In this document: piece by piece, positions 12,273-20,508 of the stretch
How positions within the stretch are numbered: the stretch's first letter is position 1
Layout: each line of letters opens with the position of its first letter
NCBI GenBank assembly: GCA_018607135.1
Contig: JABBCA010000052.1
Span: forward strand, 1-63,584
Reading direction: 5' to 3'
Source of the DNA: Opitutales bacterium
GTDB taxonomy: Bacteria; Verrucomicrobiota; Verrucomicrobiia; Opitutales; Coraliomargaritaceae
DNA length: 63,584 nucleotides
Program-made: the position numbers and the translations under genes
Notes under the pieces: model-generated
The model's database searches: none
Seen by the model: only the letters and a program-made list of their open reading frames with translations
Told to the model about the DNA's origin: nothing

Positions 12273-13278
12273 AGATTTTTTTCAGTGAAGTAATCGTTCC
12301 TGAACTAATACTTGGAGTGCGACCACCCATATTCAAAACGTTCCTACAAGTTTGTTTTTCTAACAACTTAGGGCTGTAGGCTAGGACTTTTACATCTCCG
12401 CGTCGACCACTTAAGCCTTCATCTATAAACCTTGGTGTCCACTCCTTAGGCACTCCGTATTGGGTAAATGCGATGTCCCATGCGATCAGTTGCTGCCCCT
12501 GATAGGACCGCGTTACCAAAGCGGGATAGTTCCGCACAAAGCTAGGCACTTGAGACGTATGCACTCGAATACGAGCGGCAGCTGGAATTGTTTTCAAATA
12601 CTCATTCAAGTTACGCACTCTGCCACTGCGTATGGCCTCATAAAAGGGCAGCGGATCGATGCTCACCATGTTCATCCCGTTCCAATTTCCATGGCGATTC
12701 TTACTGCCATACTTTTGGCGATCATAATAGCGCTGAAAATCATCCGTTAAACAAAAACCAATCTCAAAGTGCAGATGCGCACGATCCTTAGGAATACGAT
12801 ACCCTGCAGAGGAGCGCCCCATTCGACCCAAAACACTGCCAGCTTCGACGCGCGCGCCGACCTGTATGCCTTCACCAATCTTAGCTAAGTGTGCGTATAA
12901 AGTATGAAAGGCAGGCGCTTCGCCATCGTGCTGAACCACCACATAACGCCCGTAGCTACTATGCCCAGCCACCGCGCTCACGTGGACCACACGCCCCGGC
13001 AAGACCGAGTAAATAGCATCGAGCGCTTCCCCTTGACGATCACGTTCAACGGGCAGCAAATCCAAGGCCTCATGGAAACGACTGCCTCCATTTCGAACAC
13101 ATCCAAACAAGCCAGACTCAGTCACTCCAGACGATGTTGGCTGAATAAAATCTAGAATCGGTCGCCCTTCCTGAAAGGCGCGATTTGGCGTAGGCCAGAT
13201 CAGGTTTGCTGAAGCGATTAAACTCGGGCCAGACAAACAGACCAGTAGCAATATTAATTGAATTCGTGTCCTATGCAT
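12259..13278 (-). CDS. Secreted M23 (LytM-type) metallopeptidase
   Basis: A 339-residue exported protein with signal peptide (residues 1-24) and a LytM/M23 domain at about 60-175. The zinc-binding H69xxxD73 (RFHEALD) and HLHFE with H168 and H170 are present, and HTLYAHL lies at 125-131. Such enzymes cut peptide cross-links in peptidoglycan or, when degenerate, activate amidases; here the metal ligands are intact. The C-terminal ~160 residues match no domain I know. It sits in a tight minus-strand run with the lipoprotein upstream (28 bp) and the PPTase downstream (overlap). Confidence 0.88.
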   Translation of the reverse strand: MHRTRIQLILLLVCLSGPSLIASANLIWPTPNRAFQEGRPILDFIQPTSSGVTESGLFGCVRNGGSRFHEALDLLPVERDRQGEALDAIYSVLPGRVVHVSAVAGHSSYGRYVVVQHDGEAPAFHTLYAHLAKIGEGIQVGARVEAGSVLGRMGRSSAGYRIPKDRAHLHFEIGFCLTDDFQRYYDRQKYGSKNRHGNWNGMNMVSIDPLPFYEAIRSGRVRNLNEYLKTIPAAARIRVHTSQVPSFVRNYPALVTRSYQGQQLIAWDIAFTQYGVPKEWTPRFIDEGLSGRRGDVKVLAYSPKLLEKQTCRNVLNMGGRTPSISSGTITSLKKIFGFK

Positions 13279-13306
13279 ACGCTCCTAAGTGGACGAGACG
13301 GCCTCT

Positions 13307-13804
13307 TTATTTTTCTGCCTGCAATTGTGTGATCGTATCTTTCACATCCAGCACAAACTGCTCCAGCTCGTCATCTGGAAGTTCAACAAAGGTATAGAAT
13401 TTACCGTCTTGTATCGCACCATCTATGCGTCGTGCGCCTACAGGATTTCCATTGATCATGAGCACCATTCGATTGCCGTTATTAGTAACCGATGCTCGAT
13501 ACAATGCGCGGGCACCTCGCTCCGTGGTATAAATCAAAATGGCCATGCCCATTTCAACTTTCACCAAATCGATATTGATAACCTCAAACTCATTCACCAC
13601 GGGTTCTTGGTGCAAATTAATCTTCGTGCGACTTAGGGGTAACACCACCAAATCACTTGATAAATTACCGTAACTGACACCACGAGTTTCGATCATGAGT
13701 CGAGGCACTTTCATGTTCGAAAGATCCTCCTCTTTTTTACAAGCAGCCAATAGGCATAAACTGCTGCACAAAATAACAGCGATAAATTTGAAACGTATAT
13801 TCAT
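13307..13804 (-). CDS. Small lipoprotein of unknown function
   Basis: Encodes 165 residues from the ATG at 13804. The N-terminus MNIRFKFIAVILCSSLCLLAAC ends in a lipobox (LAAC), followed by a Lys/Glu-rich tether, so the protein is probably lipid-anchored. The rest is predicted beta-rich with no recognised domain. It starts 10 bp after the stop of the upstream unknown gene and precedes the M23 peptidase, so these are probably one operon concerned with the envelope. Confidence 0.72.
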   Translation of the reverse strand: MNIRFKFIAVILCSSLCLLAACKKEEDLSNMKVPRLMIETRGVSYGNLSSDLVVLPLSRTKINLHQEPVVNEFEVINIDLVKVEMGMAILIYTTERGARALYRASVTNNGNRMVLMINGNPVGARRIDGAIQDGKFYTFVELPDDELEQFVLDVKDTITQLQAEK

Positions 13805-13814
13805 AAAGCGTAGT

Positions 13815-14312
13815 TTAGAGCATGATATCACCAATGGTATCTTGGATCTTTATCATAAGCTCAGTGGAAATATCAACGACAGGCACTTGCAGCTCTTGTT
13901 TCGTTTTTACGTGGCGATAGGTCTGCTGACCTTCACTTTGGCGAGAACCCACAGCTCGTAGCACGCGTTTACGTTCAAGCATGAGCGACAATAAGTGCTT
14001 CAACATATCGGACACCTCTTTTGCTTCAGGCTCTTCCACCTCAAACAACGAAAAGAAAAAATCCTCCGCTGAAGACATTAACTCCGTTTTATTGACACTT
14101 TCGTCGTCCGGATCCTTGACCACGCGGGTCCAACGCCCAAGAACCTCGCCCGAGATCTCGAACTCGCCCAACTCGGATTCCAGCAAATCCGCACGGCCCA
14201 ACTCCTCTTCTCCTGAGACCTTGAAAATTAAGCAAGTAACACGTTCGCCGGGGTTAAAGCGCGTGCCGGACAACGAAGATTTTCGAGCAATGGTTTTTAT
14301 CTGCCAATCCAT
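13815..14312 (-). CDS. Conserved-looking cytosolic protein of unknown function
   Basis: Encodes 165 residues from the ATG at 14312 (MDWQIKTIARKSSLSG); 16 codons of open frame upstream are probably not translated. No signal peptide or membrane span is present. The N-terminal half (TCLIFKVSGEEEL) looks beta-rich. The C-terminal half, from FFSLFEVEE to LMLERKRVLRAVG, looks helical. I do not recognise the family. It is first gene of the run leading to lipoprotein, M23 peptidase and PPTase. Confidence 0.65.
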   Translation of the reverse strand: MDWQIKTIARKSSLSGTRFNPGERVTCLIFKVSGEEELGRADLLESELGEFEISGEVLGRWTRVVKDPDDESVNKTELMSSAEDFFFSLFEVEEPEAKEVSDMLKHLLSLMLERKRVLRAVGSRQSEGQQTYRHVKTKQELQVPVVDISTELMIKIQDTIGDIML

Positions 14313-14497
14313 AGTGGTAAAAGTTAGCGCATAGCGTGCGAAGACCTCGCCACGATGCAACTAAAACTCCCGCCTCAAACAAAACTAGCTACGCGCTTCA
14401 AATTACGCTATCAATACTCGCTCCACTCTATACACTTACTGGTAAACAAGGAGAGCAACTTCCTAATAAGCACGCCTAACAACCACAACGATCTTTT

Positions 14498-15178
14498 ATG
14501 GCACGAACCATTGCTATTGGCGACATTCACGGTTGCGCAGACGAATTTGAACAGCTCTTAAATACTTTGGAGTTAACGAAGGACGATCGCGTCATTCAAG
14601 TTGGCGATCTCATCAATCGCGGCCCAGACAGCCATCGTGTCCTAGAACTCGCTCGCCACTACAAAATCGAGGCCATTCTCGGAAATCACGAGCATCGCCT
14701 CCTCATGTCCCATGACCAAAACGACATGAGTATTCTGAAAGACTACGATTTCGACACGCTCGACCAACTCACCAAGGAGGACTGGACCTATATTCAAGGA
14801 CTCGGTAAGTCCATCTACGACGAGGCACATTCGACCCTTTTCGTGCATGGCGGCTTTATTCCACATCTGCCTTGGAAGGAACAAACCCTAGAGGTCATCA
14901 CTACCATTCAAGTGCTCGATGAAAATGGCAATGCCGCCAAACGCTCTGATTGCCCAAATGGAACACCATGGGCCGACTCGTGGCAAGGTCCTGAATTCGT
15001 CATTTACGGTCACACCCCACGCCCAAAAATCTTATCACGCTCTCATTCCATTGGCATTGACACAGGCTGCGTCTATGGAGGTCATCTCACCGCTTACATT
15101 GTTGAGGAGAAAGCCATCGTCCAAGTCCAAGCGCACAAGACCTACGCTTACAGCAGCCGACTCCCCAACCCAGTGTAA
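14498..15178 (+). CDS. PPP-family metallophosphatase (ApaH/PrpA-like)
   Basis: A 226-residue calcineurin-like phosphoesterase of the bacterial PPP branch, which includes PrpA/B protein phosphatases and ApaH. Metal-binding motifs are GDIHG (8-12), GDLINRG (36-42) and GNHEH (62-66), with VHGG near 110-115 and GHTPRPK later. The second motif has Asn where GDxxDRG usually has Asp (N40); the metal ligand D37 is kept. It may dephosphorylate proteins or Ap4A. An isochorismatase-like gene follows on the same strand (48 bp). Confidence 0.87.
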   Translation: MARTIAIGDIHGCADEFEQLLNTLELTKDDRVIQVGDLINRGPDSHRVLELARHYKIEAILGNHEHRLLMSHDQNDMSILKDYDFDTLDQLTKEDWTYIQGLGKSIYDEAHSTLFVHGGFIPHLPWKEQTLEVITTIQVLDENGNAAKRSDCPNGTPWADSWQGPEFVIYGHTPRPKILSRSHSIGIDTGCVYGGHLTAYIVEEKAIVQVQAHKTYAYSSRLPNPV

Positions 15179-15226
15179 CTCTATCTGAATTCTAAACACT
15201 TTTCACTAACCACTTCTCACTCCTCT

Positions 15227-15781
15227 ATGTCCGATCCAATCAATCACCTCGGTATCCTCTTCATTGACTTTCAAGATGCCTTCTTAAAGGCCATTCCAGA
15301 CCGCGAGCGCCTGCTCAAGCGCACCTGCTTTGCCGCTGAAGCCGCGACGCTACTGGGCTGCAATATCGCATTCACCGAACAAATGCCAGAGAAGCTCGGC
15401 GCAACCACTGAGGTGCTTGGCAACTGCTTACCAGCGACCACTCCCGCTTACAGCAAAAGTAGTTTCTCCGCCTTCGAAGCTGAAGGCATCGATCGCTGGA
15501 TCGAGAGCAACCAAATTGAACACCTACTGATCGCTGGCATCGAGACCTCCATTTGCGTCTATCAGACCGCAGTCCAAGGCCTCGGCCAAGATGTCGGCGT
15601 CACCTTGCTTTCCGACTGTATCAGCGAGCGCCGCGCAGAGGATCGCGAACCCATCCTCAAACAGCTCCTCTCAATGGAAGCCCACGTGCTCCCATCAGAA
15701 ACCATCTTCTACAGCCTACTCGGCAGTGCAGAGCACCCAAAGTTTAAAGCCTTCACGGAACTCGTTAAAAAATACAGCTAA
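15227..15781 (+). CDS. Isochorismatase-family cysteine hydrolase
   Basis: A 184-residue cysteine hydrolase with the family's triad visible as D14 (LFIDFQ), K77 (YSKSSFSAF) and C110 (GIETSICV). The cis-peptide/cysteine region reads AGIETSICVYQTA. Members include nicotinamidase, isochorismatase and YcaC-like proteins; the short length fits the YcaC/hydrolase branch better than nicotinamidase. The substrate cannot be told from sequence. Probably co-transcribed with the upstream phosphatase. Confidence 0.88.
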   Translation: MSDPINHLGILFIDFQDAFLKAIPDRERLLKRTCFAAEAATLLGCNIAFTEQMPEKLGATTEVLGNCLPATTPAYSKSSFSAFEAEGIDRWIESNQIEHLLIAGIETSICVYQTAVQGLGQDVGVTLLSDCISERRAEDREPILKQLLSMEAHVLPSETIFYSLLGSAEHPKFKAFTELVKKYS

Positions 15782-15975
15782 AAGCCGAGGCGAGCACCTC
15801 CACGAAACGGTCTCCAATCGGGTGCGGTGCTGAAATATGACGAATTCGAATACTGCGCTTGTAGCTGTTCGAATCGTAATCCTGATCTCAATCGATACGT
15901 TGACCGTTAAAGGCTAACAAGGCATCACTTGTGAGTTGCACCCGCTCACTAGCCGTCCGTATATCTAGACGCTTC

Positions 15976-16812
15976 ATGGCAACCATCGACAGCTACTGGG
16001 TGCATGACCTCAGCCCATTTCTAATCGAATTTCCAAACAATCCACTAGGCTTGGACGGCATTCGCTATTACGGGCTGTCCTATCTGCTCGGTTTTATCGC
16101 AGCATGGTGGCTGCTTCGTGTTTATAATCAGCGCGGGAAATTCGCAATTGATGCCGACGCACGCGCAAGCTTGATGACCGCAATCATACTCGGTGTGCTC
16201 GGGGGTGGACGACTGGGCTATATGCTACTCTACGATTTAGAGGCCTTTCTCTCAGACCCACTACTCATCCTGCGCGTGCAAGACGGAGGCATGGCCAGCC
16301 ATGGTGGATTTGTTGGCGTCCTAATCGCCATCATCTGGTTCGCGTGGAAGCAAAAGATCCGCGTCCTCGCACTCAGCGATGTGCTAGTCACCGTCGGCCC
16401 CCTCGGTTTATTTTTCGGTCGCGTCGCCAACTTCATCAACGGCGAACTATGGGGCAAGGTCACCACAGTCTCATGGGCAGTCATCTTCCCAGGCAGTCCA
16501 GAAAAGTATACTGCCGCAGTCGGCGCGTTTGTTCCTGAACCGCGCCACCCTTCGCAGCTCTATGAAGCCACTCTCGAAGGCCTACTCCCTTTTCTGTATT
16601 TGCAATGGCGCTACTGGAAAACAAAGCCAACCATAGGACAACTCAGCGGAGAATTCCTCATCTCTTACGGCGTCACACGAATCATTTGCGAAATCTTCAG
16701 AGAGCCCGACGCCGACTTAATCTTAGGCCTCAGCCGTGGCCAATTCTACTCAATCTTCATGATCCTAGCAGGCGCAGCAATCATCGCCATCGTTCAACGC
16801 AAAAAAGCATAA
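15976..16812 (+). CDS. lgt: Prolipoprotein diacylglyceryl transferase
   Basis: Encodes 278 residues from the ATG at 15976; a GTG at 15931 would add 15 residues but removes the typical short N-terminus. Lgt transfers diacylglycerol from phosphatidylglycerol to the lipobox cysteine. Family motifs present are GGRLGY (77-82), GGMASHGG with H109, and GRVANFINGELWG (148-160) with R149, N152, N155 and E157. Seven or so membrane spans are visible. Its clients in this window include the lipoproteins at 13.3 and 40.2 kb. Confidence 0.95.
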   Translation: MATIDSYWVHDLSPFLIEFPNNPLGLDGIRYYGLSYLLGFIAAWWLLRVYNQRGKFAIDADARASLMTAIILGVLGGGRLGYMLLYDLEAFLSDPLLILRVQDGGMASHGGFVGVLIAIIWFAWKQKIRVLALSDVLVTVGPLGLFFGRVANFINGELWGKVTTVSWAVIFPGSPEKYTAAVGAFVPEPRHPSQLYEATLEGLLPFLYLQWRYWKTKPTIGQLSGEFLISYGVTRIICEIFREPDADLILGLSRGQFYSIFMILAGAAIIAIVQRKKA

Positions 16813-16816
16813 AGGA

Positions 16817-16838
16817 GGACAGACATTCCTGTCTGTCC
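16817..16838. repeat. Perfect hairpin after lgt
   Basis: Arms GGACAGACA and TGTCTGTCC enclose a 4-nt loop 4 bp after the lgt stop. There is no T-run on either side, so it is either a weak terminator/mRNA-stabilising hairpin or a small repetitive palindrome. Confidence 0.65.
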
Positions 16839-16870
16839 ACAACAGCATCGCCGCAAAGCGCTAATGACCT

Positions 16871-16980
16871 TCAACGACTCGATTAGGATAACGACAACGA
16901 ATACGATGATGGCAGCAACAATCTCAGAATGAGAATTCGCACTATTTCAATATTGCAGCGCATTTTTGAGACAGTCTCTT
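16871..16980 (+). repeat. Dispersed intergenic repeat family 1, copy A
   Basis: About 110 bp that reappear in inverted orientation at 50477-50575. Shared blocks, in the same order, are CAACGACTCGATTA, ATGAGAATTCGC and TTTTGAGACAGTCTC, with more divergent sequence between them. Both copies are intergenic. Confidence 0.8.
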
Positions 16981-17118
16981 AGCGCGGGACGACATATGGT
17001 CTTTTAGAGAAGTGTGGCTTGTCTTCTGGGGCGCGAGCAAGCTCGCACACTACTTTAGTCAGCAACTTTTCACCATAAACAAGTTATGGGCAAAGAACAG
17101 GACGGAGTCCGACGCGAC

Positions 17119-17700
17119 CTAAGCCAAAGCCTTCTCAATCAAAGTCATCGCCGGCTCCGAATACTTCAACTTCAATGCAGCCGCATGCCCCACTTCACTC
17201 ATCTTGCCCCAAGTTTTTTTAAGAATGCGAACGATCTTCTCATCATCCCATTCGCCGACGTAGCCTTCATATTGAAGCTCTAAAAAGACGAGGCAGAGTG
17301 CGTCCTCAATCATCTGCACATCAGGATTCGTTTTTAATCCCTTCTTTAAATTGATTTCAGTGACCGCAGCCAGCATGTCATCGCCATACCCAACTGAGCG
17401 TAAAACCTCCGCACTCCTATCGGCGTGAAACTGTTTTAAATCACTCCGCCATTTCAAATACCCAGCCCGCCCTTCTGGATAACTATCGCGGGGCCTCTCC
17501 CAACGACAGAGGTGCTGACAACGCGCGGCTAAGTGAACAGCTTCAGTCGCATTCGGATACAACGCGTCCACCCAAAGAGTCATTGCTTGAGCGTCGCGAA
17601 GCTCCTTTGGCAAGTCATCCACCAAGTTCGGGTCTTGTGAATTAAGGCCATCAAAGGTCTCTATCGCTTTCTGGAAGCGTGCATCTGTCTTAAACGTCAT
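17119..17700 (-). CDS. DUF4202 family protein
   Basis: Encodes 193 residues from the ATG at 17700 ([20 protein letters not shown]). The sequence, including [22 protein letters not shown] and [13 protein letters not shown], matches my recollection of the DUF4202 family. That family has conserved His/Asp residues suggestive of an HD-like metal site, but no established function. No signal peptide or membrane span. It precedes the MBL-fold gene in the reverse direction by 47 bp; both are on the minus strand. Confidence 0.75.
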   Translation of the reverse strand: MTFKTDARFQKAIETFDGLNSQDPNLVDDLPKELRDAQAMTLWVDALYPNATEAVHLAARCQHLCRWERPRDSYPEGRAGYLKWRSDLKQFHADRSAEVLRSVGYGDDMLAAVTEINLKKGLKTNPDVQMIEDALCLVFLELQYEGYVGEWDDEKIVRILKKTWGKMSEVGHAAALKLKYSEPAMTLIEKALA

Positions 17701-17747
17701 ACACACGTATTGTATGCACACCCTAGAAGCTGCAAGACGGAGTTTAA

Positions 17748-18722
17748 TTATAATAAAAATTCCAGCTGGTCATCTTTCGACAGCGACCAAGCCGCATAGC
17801 CCAACTGTCGAAGCGTCGCGGCAAACTCACGCTCGGAGCCATGCGTTGTATAAACTGCTTTAGGGGCCACCGCCGCCACAAACTTCAGTAGGTCCGGATA
17901 GTCGGCATGATCTGAAAGCGGAATCACCTCATCCACTCCATAGCGATACTTCGCCGACTCATTCATTCCCCAGCCGCTCACCATCGCCACTTGGCAATCT
18001 TTACGTGGCAGTTTCTTTAATACCGTCGGCGGCATCACCACGACACAGCCGCGCATATTCAAAAAATCGAGCGGACGTGTTTTCGGCATCTGTATGCCAA
18101 AAGACTCATACACTTGGTTCAACTCGCCAATCACTCGATGCACCATTAATTGTTGCGAGCGCTCCTCTACTATTTTCAACACCTCTTGCGCCTTACCAAG
18201 TGAATACGCAAGCAACACTGGAGTTTGATCCGCCCCTAGGACTCGGTCACAAAATGCATGCACCTGCTCGCAAGTCTCTGCAAACGGCGGAAACACAAAG
18301 TCCGGTTTACCAAAGGTCGTTTCCATCACCAGTGTCTCAGCTTGTGGAATCTCAATTCGCTCAGCGGACAAACCACTACGAGTTTTAAAGTCTCCAGTAT
18401 AAAGAAAAGTCTCACCCGCATCGGTTTCGATATGCGCCATCGCCGAACCGAGCACATGACCCGCAGGATAGAAACGTAAACGGTAACCCTTGCCTTGATA
18501 GGTCTCGCCAAAGGCTAAAGCCACCCCTCGGTCGGCAAGTGCATTGCCATTACGCACGCGTATCAGTGCAATCGTTTCTGGGGTCGCGATAAAACACTCA
18601 TGCCGCCCTACATGGTCGCCATGCGCATGCGATACGATCGCAAAGGGCTTGCGTTTCTGCGGATCGAACCACAACCCAAGTTCGGGAAGCAGCAGACCGC
18701 CTCTGTAGATCGGTTTGAGCAT
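17748..18722 (-). CDS. Metallo-beta-lactamase-fold exonuclease-like protein
   Basis: Encodes 324 residues from the ATG at 18722 ([21 protein letters not shown]). The MBL metal motif HAHGDHVG lies at 32-39, further ligands are in AGHVLGSA and [10 protein letters not shown], and the C-terminal half has the YTTHGSE motif near the end. This resembles the mRNA 3'-end processing (CPSF-73/YSH1-like) exonuclease group, often linked to DNA repair ligases; here no ligase is adjacent. It probably hydrolyses phosphodiester bonds in nucleic acid. Confidence 0.82.
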   Translation of the reverse strand: MLKPIYRGGLLLPELGLWFDPQKRKPFAIVSHAHGDHVGRHECFIATPETIALIRVRNGNALADRGVALAFGETYQGKGYRLRFYPAGHVLGSAMAHIETDAGETFLYTGDFKTRSGLSAERIEIPQAETLVMETTFGKPDFVFPPFAETCEQVHAFCDRVLGADQTPVLLAYSLGKAQEVLKIVEERSQQLMVHRVIGELNQVYESFGIQMPKTRPLDFLNMRGCVVVMPPTVLKKLPRKDCQVAMVSGWGMNESAKYRYGVDEVIPLSDHADYPDLLKFVAAVAPKAVYTTHGSEREFAATLRQLGYAAWSLSKDDQLEFLL

Positions 18723-18934
18723 GAAAAACCTTGTGACCAAAGATATTAAAATGCAAATGCTTCATACCGCTTTGTAATCAGTCGCATATGCGACTAACAC
18801 GCACGATACCGTTTTTCATATCTTTTGCTCATAAAGAATTCCCCCTCCGTCTGAGCAACCGACTTCGCTCCAAGAGCGATGACGGCCATGAGCTCCTCCA
18901 CTTCCCCTTAGCAGGTGGAAGAACTTTCTTTAAA

Positions 18935-19203
18935 ACTCCCCTCCTTGACGAGCATATCCTTATACATAAGTCGGAGGGCCTGAGCACTATCAGGCAAGTT
19001 CAGGATTTTAGAGTTGCTTATGTGTAATGTTGTAGGACGTGCCTCTCGAAGAGGGCGCGTTATGGCATGCGCAGGGAATCAACACGGCCTTTACTGCGTA
19101 AAGAACCGCGCTCTACACCAGAAAATATCTCGATTATTGGACTTACTCGCGTAAATTAAATCATACAAAAAGGTGTATAAGGATATGCTTTTTAAGGAGG
19201 AGT
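18935..19203. repeat. Inverted-repeat-bounded unit, possible MITE remnant
   Basis: The left arm 18935-18966 and right arm 19174-19203 are imperfect inverted repeats of about 30 bp sharing GCATATCCTTATACA exactly and CTCCTT near the outer end. They enclose about 207 bp with no gene. The layout is like a small non-autonomous element; no target-site duplication could be confirmed by eye. Confidence 0.5.
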
Positions 19204-19260
19204 GGTCGGCTTGTCCGACCGAGGTGGTTAATTACTAGGTAATTCGATGTGCGCGCATTA

Positions 19261-19294
19261 TTTTCATTCGGTATTATATAATACCGAATGAAAA
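19261..19294. repeat. Perfect 34-bp palindrome
   Basis: Two 17-bp arms (TTTTCATTCGGTATTAT and its complement) meet with no spacer. It is AT-rich and intergenic. It could be a dimeric-protein binding site or a cruciform-forming repeat; there is no following T-run typical of a terminator beyond the arm itself. Confidence 0.85.
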
Positions 19295-19310
19295 AATGTT
19301 TGATCGGGTA

Positions 19311-19431
19311 GCGTTGATTGGCCCATTCAGCACGATTGAAAGCTGCAGGCTCGTCGGATGAATGCGGTGTGGGCCACACCGCGCTACCGAATACGAAAGT
19401 ATGAGGATCAAACTTTATTGAATTTGGTATA
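19311..19431 (+). repeat. Dispersed intergenic repeat family 2, copy A
   Basis: About 120 bp nearly identical to the reverse complement of 63419-63536. It includes the perfect inner palindrome GCGGTGTGGGCCACACCGC (19365-19383) and ends with a stretch matching AGGATCAAACTTTA. The two copies are 44 kb apart and inverted. Confidence 0.88.
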
Positions 19432-19484
19432 ATTCAATGACCATCCAGAATACTTGGGGCTCTACTGGTAGCTATAATTCACAT

Positions 19485-19518
19485 AAAAAAAGACCGCGAC
19501 TTAAAGTAGCGGTCTTTC
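19485..19518 (-). terminator. Rho-independent terminator
   Basis: On the minus strand AAAGACCGC and GCGGTCTTT form a 9-bp stem with a run of T after it, about 20 bp past the stop of the minus-strand PEP-CTERM gene. Confidence 0.88.
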
Positions 19519-19538
19519 AGGAAACTTGATGTCAGTAA

Positions 19539-20324
19539 TTAAACTCGACGACGTAGCATTACGAAAGCCAAGGCAGCAAGCCCCGCGAGCAATCCATATG
19601 CGCTAGGCTCTGGAACGACAGATACATCGAGGTTATTAAAGTATAGATTGTTTTGAGCTGAGCCGTCGTCCGTGCCCGACACATATAACTCAAAATTATC
19701 AATCGAACCTGTGATTCCAGTCACACTACCAGTAAATAAATCTCCTTGTGCACCCTGCCCTGAAACTCTTCGTATCAAATAGTTGATCGAACTCGGTGAG
19801 ATCACAGTGAGGACAGCCTCTAACATCGCGTCTCCACCACCGTAATCATATGTAGCTAACGTCGCATTCAATGTTGCATTTGCAGAACTTACGGATGCGC
19901 CAGAGCCCACATTGAAATTAAAAATCGAATCACCAGCAGTTCGTAGATTAAACCCCTTGTTCCCATTATCAAAATTCACCGCAAAATTAAATGAAAATTG
20001 ATCATTGGTTGTCAGTGCACTTGAAAACGAACGAATTGCTGTCGAGAATGCAGCACCTGGATTGGCATACAACCCAAACGATTGACTCGCACCCGTATTG
20101 ATATCTCCAGCACCTGCAGTTGAATCACCGATAAAGTTACCAGCAAAGGGAGCAATTCCACCACCGTCGTTGTTATTCAAACTCCAAAGCCCAAAGCCAG
20201 AGCCTCCATTAGAGCCGTCGGTCCAACCGCTTCCGTAATTCGAAGCATCATCCGAAGCAGTTAGGGCGAATGCACCTGTTGAAGTCAGCGCAATAAACGA
20301 AGCAAATAAGAGTGTCTTTTTCAT
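19539..20324 (-). CDS. PEP-CTERM sorting-domain protein
   Basis: A 261-residue exported protein. The signal peptide is MKKTLLFASFIALTSTGAFA. The body is Gly/Asn/Ser-rich and beta-sandwich-like. The C-terminus has the PEP-CTERM tripartite signal: VVPEPS, a hydrophobic span (GLLAGLAALAFVML) and the basic tail RRRV. PEP-CTERM proteins are processed by an exosortase (EpsH/XrtA type) and are usually tied to exopolysaccharide; no exosortase lies in this window. It is divergent from the next PEP-CTERM gene, with two operator-like sites between them. Confidence 0.9.
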   Translation of the reverse strand: MKKTLLFASFIALTSTGAFALTASDDASNYGSGWTDGSNGGSGFGLWSLNNNDGGGIAPFAGNFIGDSTAGAGDINTGASQSFGLYANPGAAFSTAIRSFSSALTTNDQFSFNFAVNFDNGNKGFNLRTAGDSIFNFNVGSGASVSSANATLNATLATYDYGGGDAMLEAVLTVISPSSINYLIRRVSGQGAQGDLFTGSVTGITGSIDNFELYVSGTDDGSAQNNLYFNNLDVSVVPEPSAYGLLAGLAALAFVMLRRRV

Positions 20325-20391
20325 AAGGGTATGGAAGCTTTAGGTAACGACAGTAGAACGCCAATAAACATAGAGCGAAATGCCTGCCACG

Positions 20392-20404
20392 GTCAACAGT
20401 TGAA
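20392..20404 (+). promoter_or_regulatory. Operator-like motif, site A
   Basis: GTCAACAGTTGAA lies 68 bp upstream of the minus-strand PEP-CTERM start. It shares the invariant WGTTGA half with five other sites near the LacI-type gene and its likely targets. Confidence 0.55.
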
Positions 20405-20431
20405 CTGCCAATCCCAACTCTCATCCAGTCA

Positions 20432-20444
20432 TTTAACTGTTGAA
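20432..20444 (+). promoter_or_regulatory. Operator-like motif, site B
   Basis: TTTAACTGTTGAA lies 65 bp upstream of the plus-strand PEP-CTERM start at 20509 and 27 bp from site A. It is near-palindromic around ACTGT. Confidence 0.6.
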
Positions 20445-20508
20445 TCCGCACGAAGTTCACACAATGCTTGAAAGCTACATTGTTCAGTTAACTTAAACAC
20501 CACCCCAT

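Larger units (their letters stand above)
16813..17118. other. Intergenic stretch with hairpin and dispersed repeat
   Basis: The 306 bases between lgt and the DUF4202 gene hold a 9-bp-stem hairpin at 16817-16838, copy A of a dispersed repeat (16871-16980) and a short palindrome around 17031-17047 (GCGAGCAAGCTCGC). No protein-coding frame is convincing. Confidence 0.7.
18741..19538. other. 800-bp repeat-rich intergenic region
   Basis: No convincing gene. It contains an inverted-repeat pair (18935-18966 and 19174-19203), a short palindrome near 19204-19220, a perfect 34-bp palindrome (19261-19294), copy A of dispersed repeat family 2 (19311-19431) and the terminator of the PEP-CTERM gene (19485-19518). 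The open frames here are short and have no domain or signal sequence. Confidence 0.75.

Noticed and set aside
16817-16838. Rho-independent terminator of lgt
   Set aside because: The stem is perfect but no T-run follows on the plus strand; it is listed as a hairpin only.
17119-17700. Annotation of the DUF4202 protein as a glutamyl-tRNA synthetase
   Set aside because: The sequence has neither HIGH nor KMSKS motifs and is far too short for a synthetase.
18788-19027. An 80-codon plus-strand open frame after the MBL-fold gene
   Set aside because: It covers the left arm of the inverted-repeat unit and has no recognisable protein features.
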